Below the pieces are notes generated by a model. The model did not search any database. It had not been told where the DNA came from and worked only from the letters and a program-made list of their open reading frames with translations. A program made the translations under genes and the position numbers. A DNA stretch of 64,000 nt from Prochilodus magdalenae (taxonomy: Eukaryota > Chordata > Actinopteri > Characiformes > Prochilodontidae), in assembly GCA_024036415.1 (NCBI GenBank), contig JAMWET010001200.1:1-64000 (forward strand), written 5' to 3'. Positions 23,001-37,700 of the stretch are shown here, in pieces. Every line of letters begins with the position of its first letter. Within the stretch, counting starts at the first letter, position 1.

Positions 23001-23170
23001 CAGAAGCTTTGTTCTCTTTTCTCTCTCAGAATCAGATGATGCTTCTGATAGATGAGATCTTTGCAGGAGAGGTGTACTTGTACTTGGTTCCTGAGTCCCT
23101 CGCCACCGCTGTGTGGGAGTGCCTACAGCGCCACATCCAGCAGCTCACAGAGAGACTGCAGGCCATCTGA
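20011..23170 (+). CDS. N-anchored membrane protein, mitoguardin-like (tentative), copy 2
   Basis: Paralogue of the gene at 6,829-9,523 with the same nine exons: 20011-20176, 21235-21335, 21858-21904, 22002-22071, 22167-22253, 22369-22467, 22558-22638, 22789-22893, 23030-23170. All splice sites are intact and the frame is open for 298 aa. One codon (Trp) is missing from exon 2. Replacements gather in exons 1-2 (anchor flanks and linker). Exons 3, 5, 6 and 7 look identical between copies, and the changes in exon 4 are silent. Intron 1 carries an extra retroelement fragment. Both copies look able to make protein. Function is as for copy 1, with the same doubt. Confidence 0.75.
20530..21010 (-). 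mobile_element. LINE 3'-end insertion in intron 1, unit 2 only
   Basis: About 480 bp absent from unit 1. On the minus strand from about 20,990 it reads VLKGSDLLFMKIWRPFIEHL and continues to EGQYSLEWRSPVG before a stop, followed by an AT-rich 3' UTR. The KIWRPF stretch is typical of the C-terminus of L1-type (Tx1-like) ORF2 proteins. This suggests a recent 5'-truncated insertion. The family name is a guess. Confidence 0.55.
21350..21690 (+). mobile_element. LINE 3'-end fragment in intron 2 (copy 2)
   Basis: Counterpart of 7,690-8,047, with 26 bp missing next to the 'cagtgcatgaat' motif. Non-coding. Confidence 0.5.
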
Positions 23171-23479
23171 GATGTCTCCCATCCTCTTATCTCCAACATT
23201 CCCCTTTCCTTTTTACTTTCCTTTTTCAATTTCTTTTTTCATTCACAATTTCTATTTTTTCTTTTTCACTTTTATTAAATATTTGCATCTTTAGATGATG
23301 TTTTGTACTTTTTAAATTGTGTATTGAACAGTCTGTGAATGTAGTGACCTCACCACATACAAGCTTTCAACATGTTTCCTTGTACTGAAAAAGGAAACAC
23401 CATGGTCTTCAAATCGGGACTCATTTGATTTGAAGCCATTAACATCTTTAAGATCTATAGGGAACTCCTGCAGATGTTC

Positions 23480-24225
23480 TGTAAGACTGTGGTGTTCAGC
23501 TGTATTCTTTGGGCTGCTGCGTGCTGGGAGGAAGCATTAAAAATAAAGACAAGATGCAACTGGACAATCTGGTCAGGCGAGCTTGGTCAGTTGTTGGTGC
23601 GGAGCTGGACTCTGTGGTGAAGGTAGCAGAGAGGAGGACACTGCACACACTGCTGTCCATTATGGATTATGTTGGTCACCTACTGCACACCATCATTATG
23701 GATGAAAGGAGTAAGGCGCAAGCAACTCTTACCAGTGGGGCCGGAAGAGGGAAGAGGACAGATGAGGACTAAAGCGCTTATGCTAAATCATATGCATGTT
23801 TGACACTTTACTGTGTATCCTGGACATCTGCATTCCTGGACAATCTAGACACTTTACTAAAACACCAATATATGCACATGTTCATTCAGTATTGTCATTA
23901 TCTGCTGATACCTGCTGATATCTGTGCCCCTCGCACATGTTTTATTATTGCACTGCCTTTTTATTTCTGTTATCTTAAAGCATATTTATACATATTCTCT
24001 ACCTGTCTTCTACAGTGATATTTCTATATTTGTAGATACGATTTATTGTATATATTCTTGCCTCATTAATAAATTAGAGATATTTATCTATAATTAAATA
24101 TTTGTAGTTAATCATTTTTGCTGAGCCATTGGTTTGTCCTGTTCACACTGTACCACCCTTTTATTGTATTATTGTGCTGTATTGTGTATCTTTTACTGGC
24201 CTTTAAATTACCTTCAGGATTAATA

Positions 24226-24240
<15 letters not shown>
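23480..24240 (+). mobile_element. 5'-truncated LINE with reverse transcriptase C-terminus (unit 2)
   Basis: Matches 9,740-10,315 but has lost the FSGRLLSQSC block (near 23,720) and continues about 220 bp further to a 3' end that runs into CTAT and TA microsatellites. The extra 3' part shows where unit 1 was cut. A block of about 130 bp at 23,346-23,475, just before it, is also absent from unit 1. Confidence 0.65.

Positions 24241-24266
<26 letters not shown>
24226..24266. repeat. CTAT and TA microsatellite
   Basis: A short CTAT run followed by about thirteen TA units, at the LINE 3' end. Confidence 0.9.
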
Positions 24267-24271
<5 letters not shown>

Positions 24272-26660
24272 CTGCCTTAGTACCTCGCTGGTGATGTTGG
24301 GTCAGAAGCCAATCCAGCTCACCACTAATGTAGCATATTCAACTCCATCACTCCAGAGGATGTAGATCCACTGCTACAAAGTCCAATACTGGGCGGCTTT
24401 ATATGGCCACTGTACCCTGGAAGTCACCTTCATACTCAGTAACAGCAACATAAAAAGAGCAAGAGATAATATTTTGAAAATCATGAAGAGGAAAGAAGTA
24501 GGAGAATACACATACAAACACAATAAACAGCACATACAGTTCTGAATAAATAAGAGACCATTCCAGTTTCTTCTTAAACCAGCATCTTTACATGTACAGC
24601 AGGTTCTTAGTAAGAAGCAGAAGATGACCTCAAGTGACCTACAAAGAGAGAAACACTGGCTGTGGTGGAATGATTATCGTTCCCACCTCACTTCTTCAGG
24701 GCTCACTTTTTTCGTTTTTCTTTTTTCTTGTTCTTACAGTAATGCTGCTTTAGTTTGTAAGTAATCTATGCACTAGAATGACTAAGTGAGCTAAACAGGA
24801 AATAGTAGATGATTATTTCTACATACATCAATTCTGAGATAAAGTAAATGTTAATTCTTTCTGTGACACTGGGATGTAAAATTGTTGCACATTTTTCTCA
24901 CTCAAATTGTTCAGATCATCAGATGCTTTTAATATTGGACAAATAAACACCAAATGCTTTTTTGAAATTATGATTGTATTTTTAAGGGAAAAAAAACACT
25001 ATTCAGCTCTACCTGCTCGTAAAACGGTAATTCCCTTTTTAGTTACTAGCCAGAATACACATTACTTAAATATAGAACTATGATGCAAATGTGAAATTCT
25101 AAAGAGATTCAAATACACTGAAATAAAGAGACTGAAATCTACCATCTAGGAAAGGTTACAAAGCTATTGCTTTGACTCCAAAGACCACAGTGAGGGTCAT
25201 TAGTTACAAATGTAGAAAACAATGGTGAACCTTCCCAGGAGTGATCAGGATATCGACACAGCACATCAACAACTCAACCAGGAGGTCACAAAAGAACCCT
25301 ATAAACTTCTACAGCACTGCATTTTGTTGTTATCATTTTCCTTACCGTTCCAGACCCCCTCCCTTCTCCTCACATGTTATTACTTTATTACCTGTATGAT
25401 TATTATATGCTTTTGGTTAATGCTTTTATCTTCAGGATGTTTTGTTGTTGTAACTATATTTGAATTACTGTTTACCTCTATAGTAAATATTCTACAGTAT
25501 GTTAAAGTATGTATCTGGTCACATCTGTACTTACCTCATACTAGCTTTTGACCATGTTTCACCTTTTAAAGAAAACCACTTAAGAATAATTACTAACTCA
25601 CTTTAAGATTTAGACGGGTGTGTTTCTGCTTTACTGGAATAGAAATTCCAATAAAGATAGAAAACGTTCATAACTATTTTACCAAACAGAAAAGGGTGTA
25701 AAAAGTACAAATTTTCTGTATAACATTTAACACATATGGTTCGTTGGACACAAGTGAGTGCTATCGATGTGGCAGAAGTGGAAAAATTCTGAAGTGTTAT
25801 TTTAATGTTCACCTTTTTACCTGGTGTCAGATAAGGCAGGGTGTATTTGCTTAGATGAGGTAAGATTGTCAAAGGTATGTAATTTATAGAAGGTACAGTA
25901 CAATATCTCCTCTCTCTTTCTTTCAGATTAACACACACTCATTCTCATTAGAATAAATACTGTATGATTTATTATATTTAACATCAGCAGAACACCTGAT
26001 TTCATTTAACAAAGGAGTCATAAACTAACATCGCATTGGCTTCAAGATTTCTTTGTTCAAATAATGCATAATGTATAGATAAATCCTTCTCAGTTAATTG
26101 GTTGCCCACAATGGGTATGCTTTGTATATATGTATATATGTGCGTATGTATGTATGTATGTATATATGTGAATATGTATAGGTAGATAAGTCTTTATTCT
26201 CTCATTTTGTGTGTTTGACCCCTAAACTCTTAGGTGTGACTGTTTGCATATTAGCTACAAAGCATTGGATGTTAAAGAATAGCATTTACACCTAAATAGC
26301 ATTTACAGTACACTCGCATGATGGAGTTCCAGTAATGCAGTCAACAGCGGTTCACATGGACTACCCTCTTTGATGGACGAGTCATATTTATTGAGGACTG
26401 TGTATATCATTACGGTAATTAGCTAATAAATAATGTGTGGCATAAATGTTGGTAACATTTCAGTCATAAATAATTTATTCTGATGAATTATATTAAATTC
26501 TATTTAATAATTGAGCTTTTAGTCTGTTGGGTATTTGTTGTATGTATGTATATGAGTTACTAATTATGCATATGAACTACCGTTATCCGACAACTAATAA
26601 GACGCTTATAAAATCCAAATCATTTGTATTATATTCGCACCATAACTCCACGCTGAAGAA
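24267..26660. other. Intergenic DNA without a recognised gene
   Basis: AT-rich sequence with only short open frames (up to about 110 codons) that resemble nothing I know and lack coding character. A TATG microsatellite lies near 26,125-26,170. I see no RNA gene or clear repeat family. Confidence 0.5.
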
Positions 26661-26667
26661 TTATGCA

Positions 26668-26758
26668 TACAGAGGCTGATGATGAGGCATTTCTGAAGCA
26701 GGATTACTCTGAGCATATACTGGTGGGACTATGTTTAAAAAGCCCATAAGCATCTGTA
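26668..26758 (+). ncRNA. SNORD119-like box C/D snoRNA copy upstream of snrpb
   Basis: Terminal stem TACAGA (26,668-26,673) with TCTGTA (26,753-26,758). Box C-like TGATGA is at 26,677-26,682, guide AGCAGGATTAC lies just before D'-like CTGA (26,709-26,712), and then comes a conserved ACTGGTGGGACT block. The guide and core match the intronic element at 28,895-28,991, but stem and spacers differ. It lies about 250 bp before the snrpb start codon, so it is either in an unannotated 5' intron or promoter, or is an inert copy. Box D is not clear. Confidence 0.5.
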
Positions 26759-27004
26759 ATAAGAAACATCATCGTCATTAAAACTGTTTCGATGGATCAC
26801 AGATTATTGTTCCGGACATTATTATGTGCGGATCGATTCAGGAGCGGGGTTGTTTCCGGGGGAACACATTGCAGGACGGACTCTTTTCCGCTCAGCAGTA
26901 ATAAAGAATCAGGCCGAGCGGAGCACAGTAGCGGCTTCGCGGGGCAATTTTTGAAAGTTGTTCAGCGGAATCCGGTGTTAATCGGAGCCATCCCAACAGC
27001 AACC

Positions 27005-29306
<2,302 letters not shown>

Positions 29307-29427
29307 TTCTCCACACTGGACTCAAATGTGTGAAGAGGCTTTTTGCTTCCTCATCCAGAAAATGTTGACTGTGGGCTCTTGTATAGTTTCAGTTGATTGT
29401 TCCTTTTGTAATTTTTTTTTTTTTTTT

Positions 29428-29433
29428 AATAAA
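29428..29433 (+). terminator. Polyadenylation signal of snrpb
   Basis: AATAAA, 122 bp past the stop codon and just behind a T-run. Confidence 0.8.
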
Positions 29434-30484
29434 GTGTTTATGACTGGTATTTTAAAAAGGCTCCTGATGTGTCTATATTTGTACTAGCTTTTTGTAACGT
29501 GCTGGTAGAAAATGACCTTTTTAATTGCATTTAAGCTGCTCAGTTAACATTTTTGTATGGAATACTCAAAGATGAATGGCTGACTTGCTTTTTGAGTTCT
29601 CAAACGATATAGCCCATGTAATGTTTGGAGGAAATGTATAGACACAGGCGGACATGGAGATGGTATTACAGTAGCTGTGTTGGCCATTTCTTTCCCTGTT
29701 CTGTTTACTTTGTAGTGTTGTAACAGAAACTGGGAATGATTACTATTTAGAGCCAAAGCTCTAAATAAGAGGTCTAGATGACGTGCAATGCTCAGAACAT
29801 TTAATCGTTTCAGCCGTTCAACAAATTGTCAAACTTGTGGCCTAAGCATGCTTAAAAATCAAACTGGTGTTCCTATTCCTAAAACAAAGGTTTTTGGTGA
29901 TAAACATTCCTCAGAAACGGATATTTGTAATACACCAGAAATAAACATCCACCTGGTCTTCAGCTGGTTTTGTACAGATGTGTTGCTGATAAGGATTGGT
30001 TTAGCCTCCGCTAGCAGTGATCTGCTTACCAGTCTGGGACAAACTGCAGTCTACAAATAATGCTGTAGAGAACATTTTAAATATGCATTAGGATACCAAC
30101 ATAAAAATGCAGTGCAATAAAACATGCTTAAATTGGTATTTAAAGTCTCTATAGAGTGTTCATTAGTGCAGATGTGCAGGATACACAGTAATGTCTATAG
30201 TGCAGATTAATAAACTAGGATTTAACGTAAGAGAGAGTGAGCCCTCTTCTGACCCCACTGGGAAGAGTAGAAGAGCATGGTTGCTCGACCTGGGGGCATA
30301 ATTTAAGTACTTTCAAAAGCAAAATTAAGGCATATATGTTCTATTAGAATTTTAATAGATTTTATTTATTTTCATAATATTGCAGTCTTATTTTGTACTC
30401 TGTCTTTTTAATCCTCTGATGCTTTTTTTTCTTAGTTTGATTTTTGTTGTATTTTATATCTAAGCTGTTTCTTAAATGCATATG
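29434..30484. other. Intergenic DNA downstream of snrpb
   Basis: AT-rich sequence without recognised genes. A 90-codon open frame on the + strand (29,788-30,060) has no family resemblance I can see. Confidence 0.45.
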
Positions 30485-31360
30485 GTTTCAGGTTTCAGAT
30501 TTATTTGTCATATGCACATGTCAGGACATTTATGCATTGAAATGCTTGTGGTGAGGCTCAGATTGGTGCTCTACAGAAGGACAAAACTATTTACATACTA
30601 AACATTAAAATGAGGAGATATAAAAGTTATATTAAATAAATACAGAATATACAGAGACAGGAGGGATCTGTAGAAATTCTGATATGTACATTTGAGACAG
30701 GTATAGTCTGAGAGAGTGGAGCTAAATATAAAAATGTATGTTTATGTCTATTCCTGTTGTATAAAGTGACTTAGTGATGTTGTCCATAGCAGTGCTATAT
30801 AGAGTATTAATAATAAGTTCTCGAGTGCAGTGGTGTTGGTGGTGATGGTGAAAGGTTCACAGCTTGTTCAGGAACCTGATGGCTTGTGGGTAGAAACTGT
30901 TTACTCGGTTTGTTCTGGCCTGGATGCTGCGGTACCTCCTGCCTGATGGCAGTAAGGTGAACAGGTCACGTGCTGGGTGGCTACAGTCCAACCGGATCTT
31001 CTGGATTTTCCTCAGGCCGCGGGACTGGTAGATGTCCTCAGGCAGCGGGACTGGTAGACGTCCTCAGGCAGTGGGACCGGTAGAAGTCCTGCAGGTCTGT
31101 AAGTTTACTGCCTATGATGAACTCCGCCATCCTCACCACTCTCTTCAGGGCCTTGCGGTCGTAGGCAGTACAGCTGCCATACCAGACAGTGACGCAGGCC
31201 GTGAGGATGCTCTCTATGGTGCATCTGTACAAGTTGGTGAGGATGTCAGGAGGCAGACCAAACTTCCTGAGCCTTCTCAGGAAGAAGAGGCGCTGACGGG
31301 CAGAACTTACTGTATACTGTTTATTGTTACTACTTTTCTTTTTTCTACCTACCAATATAT
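30485..31360 (-). mobile_element. 5'-truncated I/Nimb-like LINE
   Basis: The minus strand reads RLFFLRRLRKFGLPPDIL, then IESILTACVTVWYG, then in shifted frame FTLLPSGRRYRS and FYPQAIRFLNKL, and a 3' UTR ending in the AAATAAATCTGAAACCTGAA type tail at about 30,485. These are the C-terminal landmarks of fish I/Nimb-type reverse transcriptases. About 0.9 kb remain. A near-duplicated 30-bp motif (around 31,030-31,080) lies at a frame break. Confidence 0.75.
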
Positions 31361-31757
31361 TTAGCAGGTCTTAAATTAAAATCTTGCATATTTCACCTTT
31401 AATAATATCCTGCCCGGTGAAATGAGTACAGCGAACTGCCATCCTCCTTGTCACCACACGAGGGCAGTATCGGTTCAACGGCCTCTGCTGCTGCTTCTGG
31501 CCAACGAGGAAAAGCATGTGACGTAGTTCCTGGACATTTTCAACACACGTGTGAGGCTGCTGAGAGTAGAGAGACTGGACTGGCTGTATTAATATTTATT
31601 TGTAGTACTAAGTTAAAAGATAATTAACTTTCTTCTTAGACTTGTAGATAACACGCCCCGGTCTTCGGTACAGCGCCTGCTGCGGTACTGGCAGCGTGCT
31701 TGGTTAAGCGGTAACGCTAGGTTAGCCGTTGGGGTCTGGGAAGTTTGTGAGGACATC

Positions 31758-34700
31758 ATGTTGTCAGATTTTGATCTGATTGGAACCATTGAGGACAACG
31801 CAGATGTACCTGCGGAGAGCGAGTCAGGCTCCGAAGGTGAAGAGGTAAGATACCAGTTTGTTCAGCTCACTAACTTCATCATGCACATAATGCAGAAGGG
31901 GTGAACGATTCACACTGCGCGTAATTCAGTTCGGTGTGATTCGGTATTGTCTCGGTTCGATACAGCAGAAAATAAGTGGCGCCCAAACATCTGACACATG
32001 CTATTATGTGAAAAGGGCAAGTTCCTCATGCACATATAAACAGGCACATGCCATCAGTGGCTCTGTGGTCTCCTCCGTGGAGTCACTTAAGTTCAAGAAG
32101 TGGGGAAAATGATCTTCATAGCCAAGAAAGCACAGCAGAAAAAGATTCTCCCTGAGATGATGTTCAACCTCTGGCCTCTGATGGTCCAGATGATCCAGTT
32201 CTCCACAGCGATCATCAAGTCCACCCTTACATCATTCATAACCATCTGGTTTGGTTCCTCCACCTCAGAAGAGCGAGCCAAGCTCCGGGGCATAGTCAGG
32301 ATATCAGAGAAGATCATAGGATATCATTTTAATTACTATGCAAATATAAAGTATGAATAATAATAATAATTTTGAATTACATGCCCCTCCTACTTTTGAT
32401 TTTGACAAGGTAATGCTCCGTCTGTGTAAGACATGAGACCCTCGGATGTTGAATTAAAAGGAGCAGTACGTTTGTATTGCCACACTTCTGATCAGTGTAC
32501 CATTTACAGACACCACTCATTTTTGTTCACTATTCCTCCTCCACTTCCATAGGAGCAGCCCATAGTTCTGAACAAGGAAAGGAGGGCATTGAAAGCACGG
32601 GGTAATGGCGACTTCAACTTTGATTTTGAGTTTGGGGAGACCGATGGAGTGTACAATGAAGATTGGGCCATGGCATCTGTTATGGCCCAGCTCAAAAAGA
32701 GGGTGAGTACATAACAGTACACTGTATGCAGCAAGTCAAGTTTAATTACTATAGGGTCTTTAACAAGAGACATTACAAAGCAGCTTAACAGGGGTTAAGC
32801 TTAAGAGGGTGACGGTGGCAAAATCACTCCTTTAGAGCAAAAGAAAGAAACCAGAATCTCTGTAGGAAAGCACAACTTGACACACAAGAGCCCAAGTCAT
32901 TGTATCCAGTCATCAGTGTCAGCTAGACTGGTATAAAGCCCCCAGCATTGTGCTGTGGAGTAGTGGAACTGTACTTCCTGGAGTGATGGAGCTTTATCTA
33001 TAGCCGTTGGATCTAGCCGTTTGTAATCCTGATCTAATCATCCAACATCAGTACTTGATGGATTAATGCTCTTGTGGCTGGGTGTAATCAATTCCTCACA
33101 GCAATGTTCCGACATCTAGTCTGAAGTCTTAACAGAAGCGCAGAAGCTGTAACTGCAGCAAGGGTGATCAGACTCCCTGTTCATACTCCTGATTTCAGAA
33201 GAACATCGGATATTTATAGGTTATGCCATCCATACAACAGTGTTGATTATGTTTATTAGTGCAGCCTAAAATCACCATGTGGTGAACTTGGGAAACACTG
33301 TGGCATAGTTCTCTAGCCCATCAGGTTGATCTCAGCAGTCAGTTACCAGGTGTAGTAGGCATGTTTGAGCAGGACTTGTGCTGTACTCTGACCCATCAGA
33401 ATCCTCACTGGACTCCACACGAGCTCTATGTGGTGACTAGTGTTTAGGAATAATGGTATCTCAGAACTATACTTGGTCACGCTATTGACGTGTTCTTCTT
33501 CCATCTGTTTTCAAGAAAGCACCCACCACACTGGATGAGAAGATAGAGAAAGTGCGGAAAAAGCGCAAAACAGAGGTACGTCCGTGAAACTATACCAGTC
33601 TTAAAATGTGTACTGAGTGCACTGTGACTAACACTCGCTATTATTTTGGTGTGCAGGAGAAAGCTCAGAAAGAGGGTAAGAAAAGTGAGGCTCCAGCTAC
33701 CAAGGAAGAGGCTGACGATGATGAGGATGATGATGAAGATGATAACAGCGAAGAGAACAGGTCTGACAAGGAGGAGGGTGATGAGGATGAAAATGAAGAT
33801 AATGCTGATGATTATGAAGAGGAGGATGAGTTTTCATCAGGGGATGAAGAAGTCCTCAAAAAAGCAGGTAAAAGCCATAACCCTGCAGATTCAAGCACCT
33901 GTTCCACTAACATCACCATGAATGAAAATCTCCATGAAGGCAGATTTCAGGTCTTACGTTACACGTGTCTCTATCATTTTGCATGTTTGCCTTCACAGAT
34001 ACAATAAGAGAGAAAGGGAAGAAAGGCAAAAAGAAGGTTGTGGATGATGTAAGTCTTAACTGCACAGGGAACTGAACAGAGTGCAGTGCACATGGAGTGT
34101 ATTAGACTAGTTCTCCGGCAGGCCCTGGTTTTAACATCTCTCTCTCGTTTTCGCAGCCCGAAGCCTTCTTTGAAGATGCTTCGCAGTATGATGAGAACCT
34201 CACGTTCCAGGACATGAATCTGTCCAGACCTCTGCTGAAGGTCATACAAAATGTTTCATTCTGTTTTCCTGAAATTCTACAAAGTCCTGAGTTCAGGGAT
34301 TTGATGTTGTGTTTAATTGGTGTCGGTATTTGTGTTTTTGTCAATTTGTGTTGTCTATTTTGAGGTAATAGAAGAGAAAAACAGTGACATATGCATCAGT
34401 GCATGTGTGTGCTCAAATGGGGCTCCAGTTTTGAATTTTATTATTATTTTTATTTATTTATTTATTTATTTATTTATTGGTTGGTTGGTTGGTCACTGAT
34501 GTATCTTGCAACTGTGTAAATTACACCACCAAAGTCCAGTGTCACCCTAATTTGAGAATGAATGACATGGACTTATGTGTTCATTTTTGATTGTTTTGTT
34601 TCTACAGGCTATCACTACAATGGGCTTTAAGCAGCCCACACCGATCCAGAAGGCCTGTGTGCCCGTGGGCTTGCTGGGAAAGGATGTTTGTGCCTGTGCT

Positions 34701-37700
34701 GCTACTGGAACTGGTACGTCACAAGTGCTTGCCTTCTGTTTACGTACTGTCTAGCTGGACCATTCGCCAAGGAAATAATTTTTGCTAGGCATATCTGTGT
34801 GCACTTGCTTCTAGCTATCTTATTGATTTAGAACTGTAAAGTGAGAGTTCAAGATGGAGAGGAGAAAGAGATTTCCCCTGCTGTGCCAGACCTCACTGGG
34901 TTTATGAAGTTCATAGTGGTGTCCAACTTAATTCTGATCAACGTCAAAAGTATAGGAAGCTAAGTACACTTATCCTCAAACAGTTGCACCCTGGAGGAAG
35001 GGTTAGATTGCAGTGCCAATGGGAAGGAAGATGACGTTTACCAGGAACAGTAACTGATGATGAAATATGTGGATGTGTGTCGCATGACAACAAACCGCTC
35101 ATCTTGCCGCTCACCATTGTGCCCCCAAACAAGGTTTCCTCAGCCATCTCCACTAAGACTGGACTAATTTCTGAATTTAACCCGCTACCATTCTGAGTCA
35201 CTCCATGACAGTATGGCAAGACACCATTGCTGTCTTTGGCGATGTTGATGTGGTGTTAAGGACAGTCGTTGTCACTGTCTGTGTGCATGAACTCCTGCAT
35301 TGTGCCAATCTGTCTGCCAATGGTGCTGGCATTAACAGAATGACTCATGGAGGGTATCACTGCTTGCTGAATGAACTGCTCTCAATCGTGACTATTAGGT
35401 CAGTCAGGTACAGTGATAAAGCCTGTTGTAAGATTGCCCGTCAGTGACGAGGGCTGTTTTGCATGCAAGTACGTGACCGACTAAGTTAAGGGGTATAAAG
35501 TTTACAGTGTGAGTAAAGTAGGGAAGTCCAAAGTACGTTGTCTCTTAGCTCCTATAGCCTCTCATAAAGATATGCTAAAGGTATTTTTAGATGTGTGATT
35601 ACGACTGTGTGTGATTTTTAATGCCCTGAATGTGTGGAAACTCTGAATGATGTATTACTGCTGCCTTAACCCTTTAGATGTTCTCTTACTGAACTGAAGC
35701 CTGATGTTCACATCGAGCATGTCAGTGGTGTTTGCATCAAGCAGTGTAGTAGTGTCGATGCTTAAATCTCTCATCCTCTCTCCAGGTAAGACTGCAGCCT
35801 TCATGTTACCTGTACTGGAGCGTCTCCTCTATAAGCCAAGGGAAACACAGGTGACCCGTGTGCTGGTACTAGTGCCCACCAGAGAGCTGGGCATTCAGGT
35901 GCACTCTGTGGCTCGCCAGCTCAGCCAGTTCACCACAATCACCACCTGTCTGGCTGTGGGTGAGTGTTCCTCTGTTTATGTCCGGTGCTTTTGCTTGCAT
36001 ACGCTGCCCCATTACGGTATCATTTTAGATAATTCAAAATAATGCCTGAGGGTTAGGGGTCAGTCAGTTATTTATTATTTTGTGCCTATTTCTTTGCTAT
36101 TGAACATGATCTAAAACTGTATTATTACATATTCACACTGTTTCATAACATCTGAACACTCTATGTGTCTTGTATTTTGTAATTGTCAGTTTTTTAGCAG
36201 TCACTTTTAGGTTTTTTAAATTGTGTTTTTTTTTTTTTGTATAAAATGTTATTTAATATTTAGAAACAGGAATTATGTTTGGACGCCAATTGAACAGCTC
36301 AGTTGTTTTCCTGTAATGTTCAGTGATGGCGTGGAAATGCCGTTGACTGTTAAGTAAGAAATGGGTGAGGCCTAAACATCTGAGCAGTCAAGCAGTTATG
36401 GTTGGTGAGAGCCAAATTACATAAAATGATGTATGCTAATAGTGTGTCAGCCTTGATAGACCATCAGACATGAAGGAACAGGACCTACATAGCTGTGGTC
36501 TAAAAAATTAAACTTGGCAGTGACACAAAATGTCTGCTCTTTTAAATCCATGTAAGTGCCTGTATTGTCATTCAGATCGGAGGGCAGTCTGAGTGGTTGT
36601 GTTTAGAATGGCTATATTTCTGATTTTATTGAATGAATGTCACTTTTGGTCAGAGTAATTGACTTGAATGGTCTCTCAGCCCTGTTATAGTCTGTTCTTA
36701 ATGCAGAACAAATGAGCTTCTGTGTTGGAAAGTGGTCTAATTGTTCAACATGCTATATGATTACAAGAGATGGCTTGATGCCACATTCTCCGTACCTTGG
36801 GTATTGACTGATTCAGATCCAGCATACATACATGCTCTCTCTGCTCTTTGTGGTGCTCTCTCTGTACCCCATACGTGGTTCACGGTGTAGCCAAAGGGGA
36901 AGCAAGGCACTAACATAAAACTAAATTGGTCATTATAATAGATGAAATCTATATGGCCTACCCTACTTGTCTGGGAGCGATGTGTGCAAAGTTGGGCGCA
37001 ATATCACGTGCCTTACCTTTACACATGGAAGAGGAGGTAAACGGCTGACCCACTGTTATGTTTGTACCAAGACTTAAGAATCAGCACAAGGACAAAAATC
37101 AGGTTGATGATGGTGTTTCTTTTGTCCTGCCCAGGTGGCTTGGACCTGAAGTCACAGGAAGCAGCCTTGAGGGCAGGTCCAGACATTCTGATTGCAACAC
37201 CCGGTCGTTTGATTGACCACCTGCACAACACTCCATCTTTTGTCCTGAGTCAGATTGAAGTCCTTATTCTGGATGAGGCTGATAGGTGAGACTGGCTTCA
37301 GTGGAGCACACATGCCTTTCACATTAGTTTGAACTTTTCAGGTTTCTAATCCCTAAATTTGCATATCCTTAATTTGTGAGTGGTAGTAAATGATCAGCAG
37401 TTTTAACGTTTAAACATGCAATATTACCAGAGACCTACTTCTGGACTGAGGTGTGTTTTCGCCTGATTGTTTGAAAAATGTATTTTTCTCTCTGTTTTTC
37501 AACAGGATGTTGGATGAATACTTTGAAGAGCAGATGAAAGAGATTATCCGGCTCTGCTCGTATCAGAGACAGACTATGCTGTTTTCTGCCACCATGAGTG
37601 AAGAGGTATCTGTTTTTTTCATGGTTTATGGTTTAGTAATGTCTCCCAAATGCACCACAGTTTTGTTTACTTATTATTCTAGACCTCAGTCAGTCACGCT

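Noticed and set aside
25222..25551. 109-codon frame with hydrophobic stretches
   Set aside because: No start context, splice context or family resemblance. It lies in AT-rich intergenic DNA where such frames occur by chance.
33646..33921. Lys/Met-rich frame in ddx27 exon 4
   Set aside because: It is an out-of-frame reading of the acidic GAT/GAG repeat, whose true frame gives the Glu/Asp region of DDX27.
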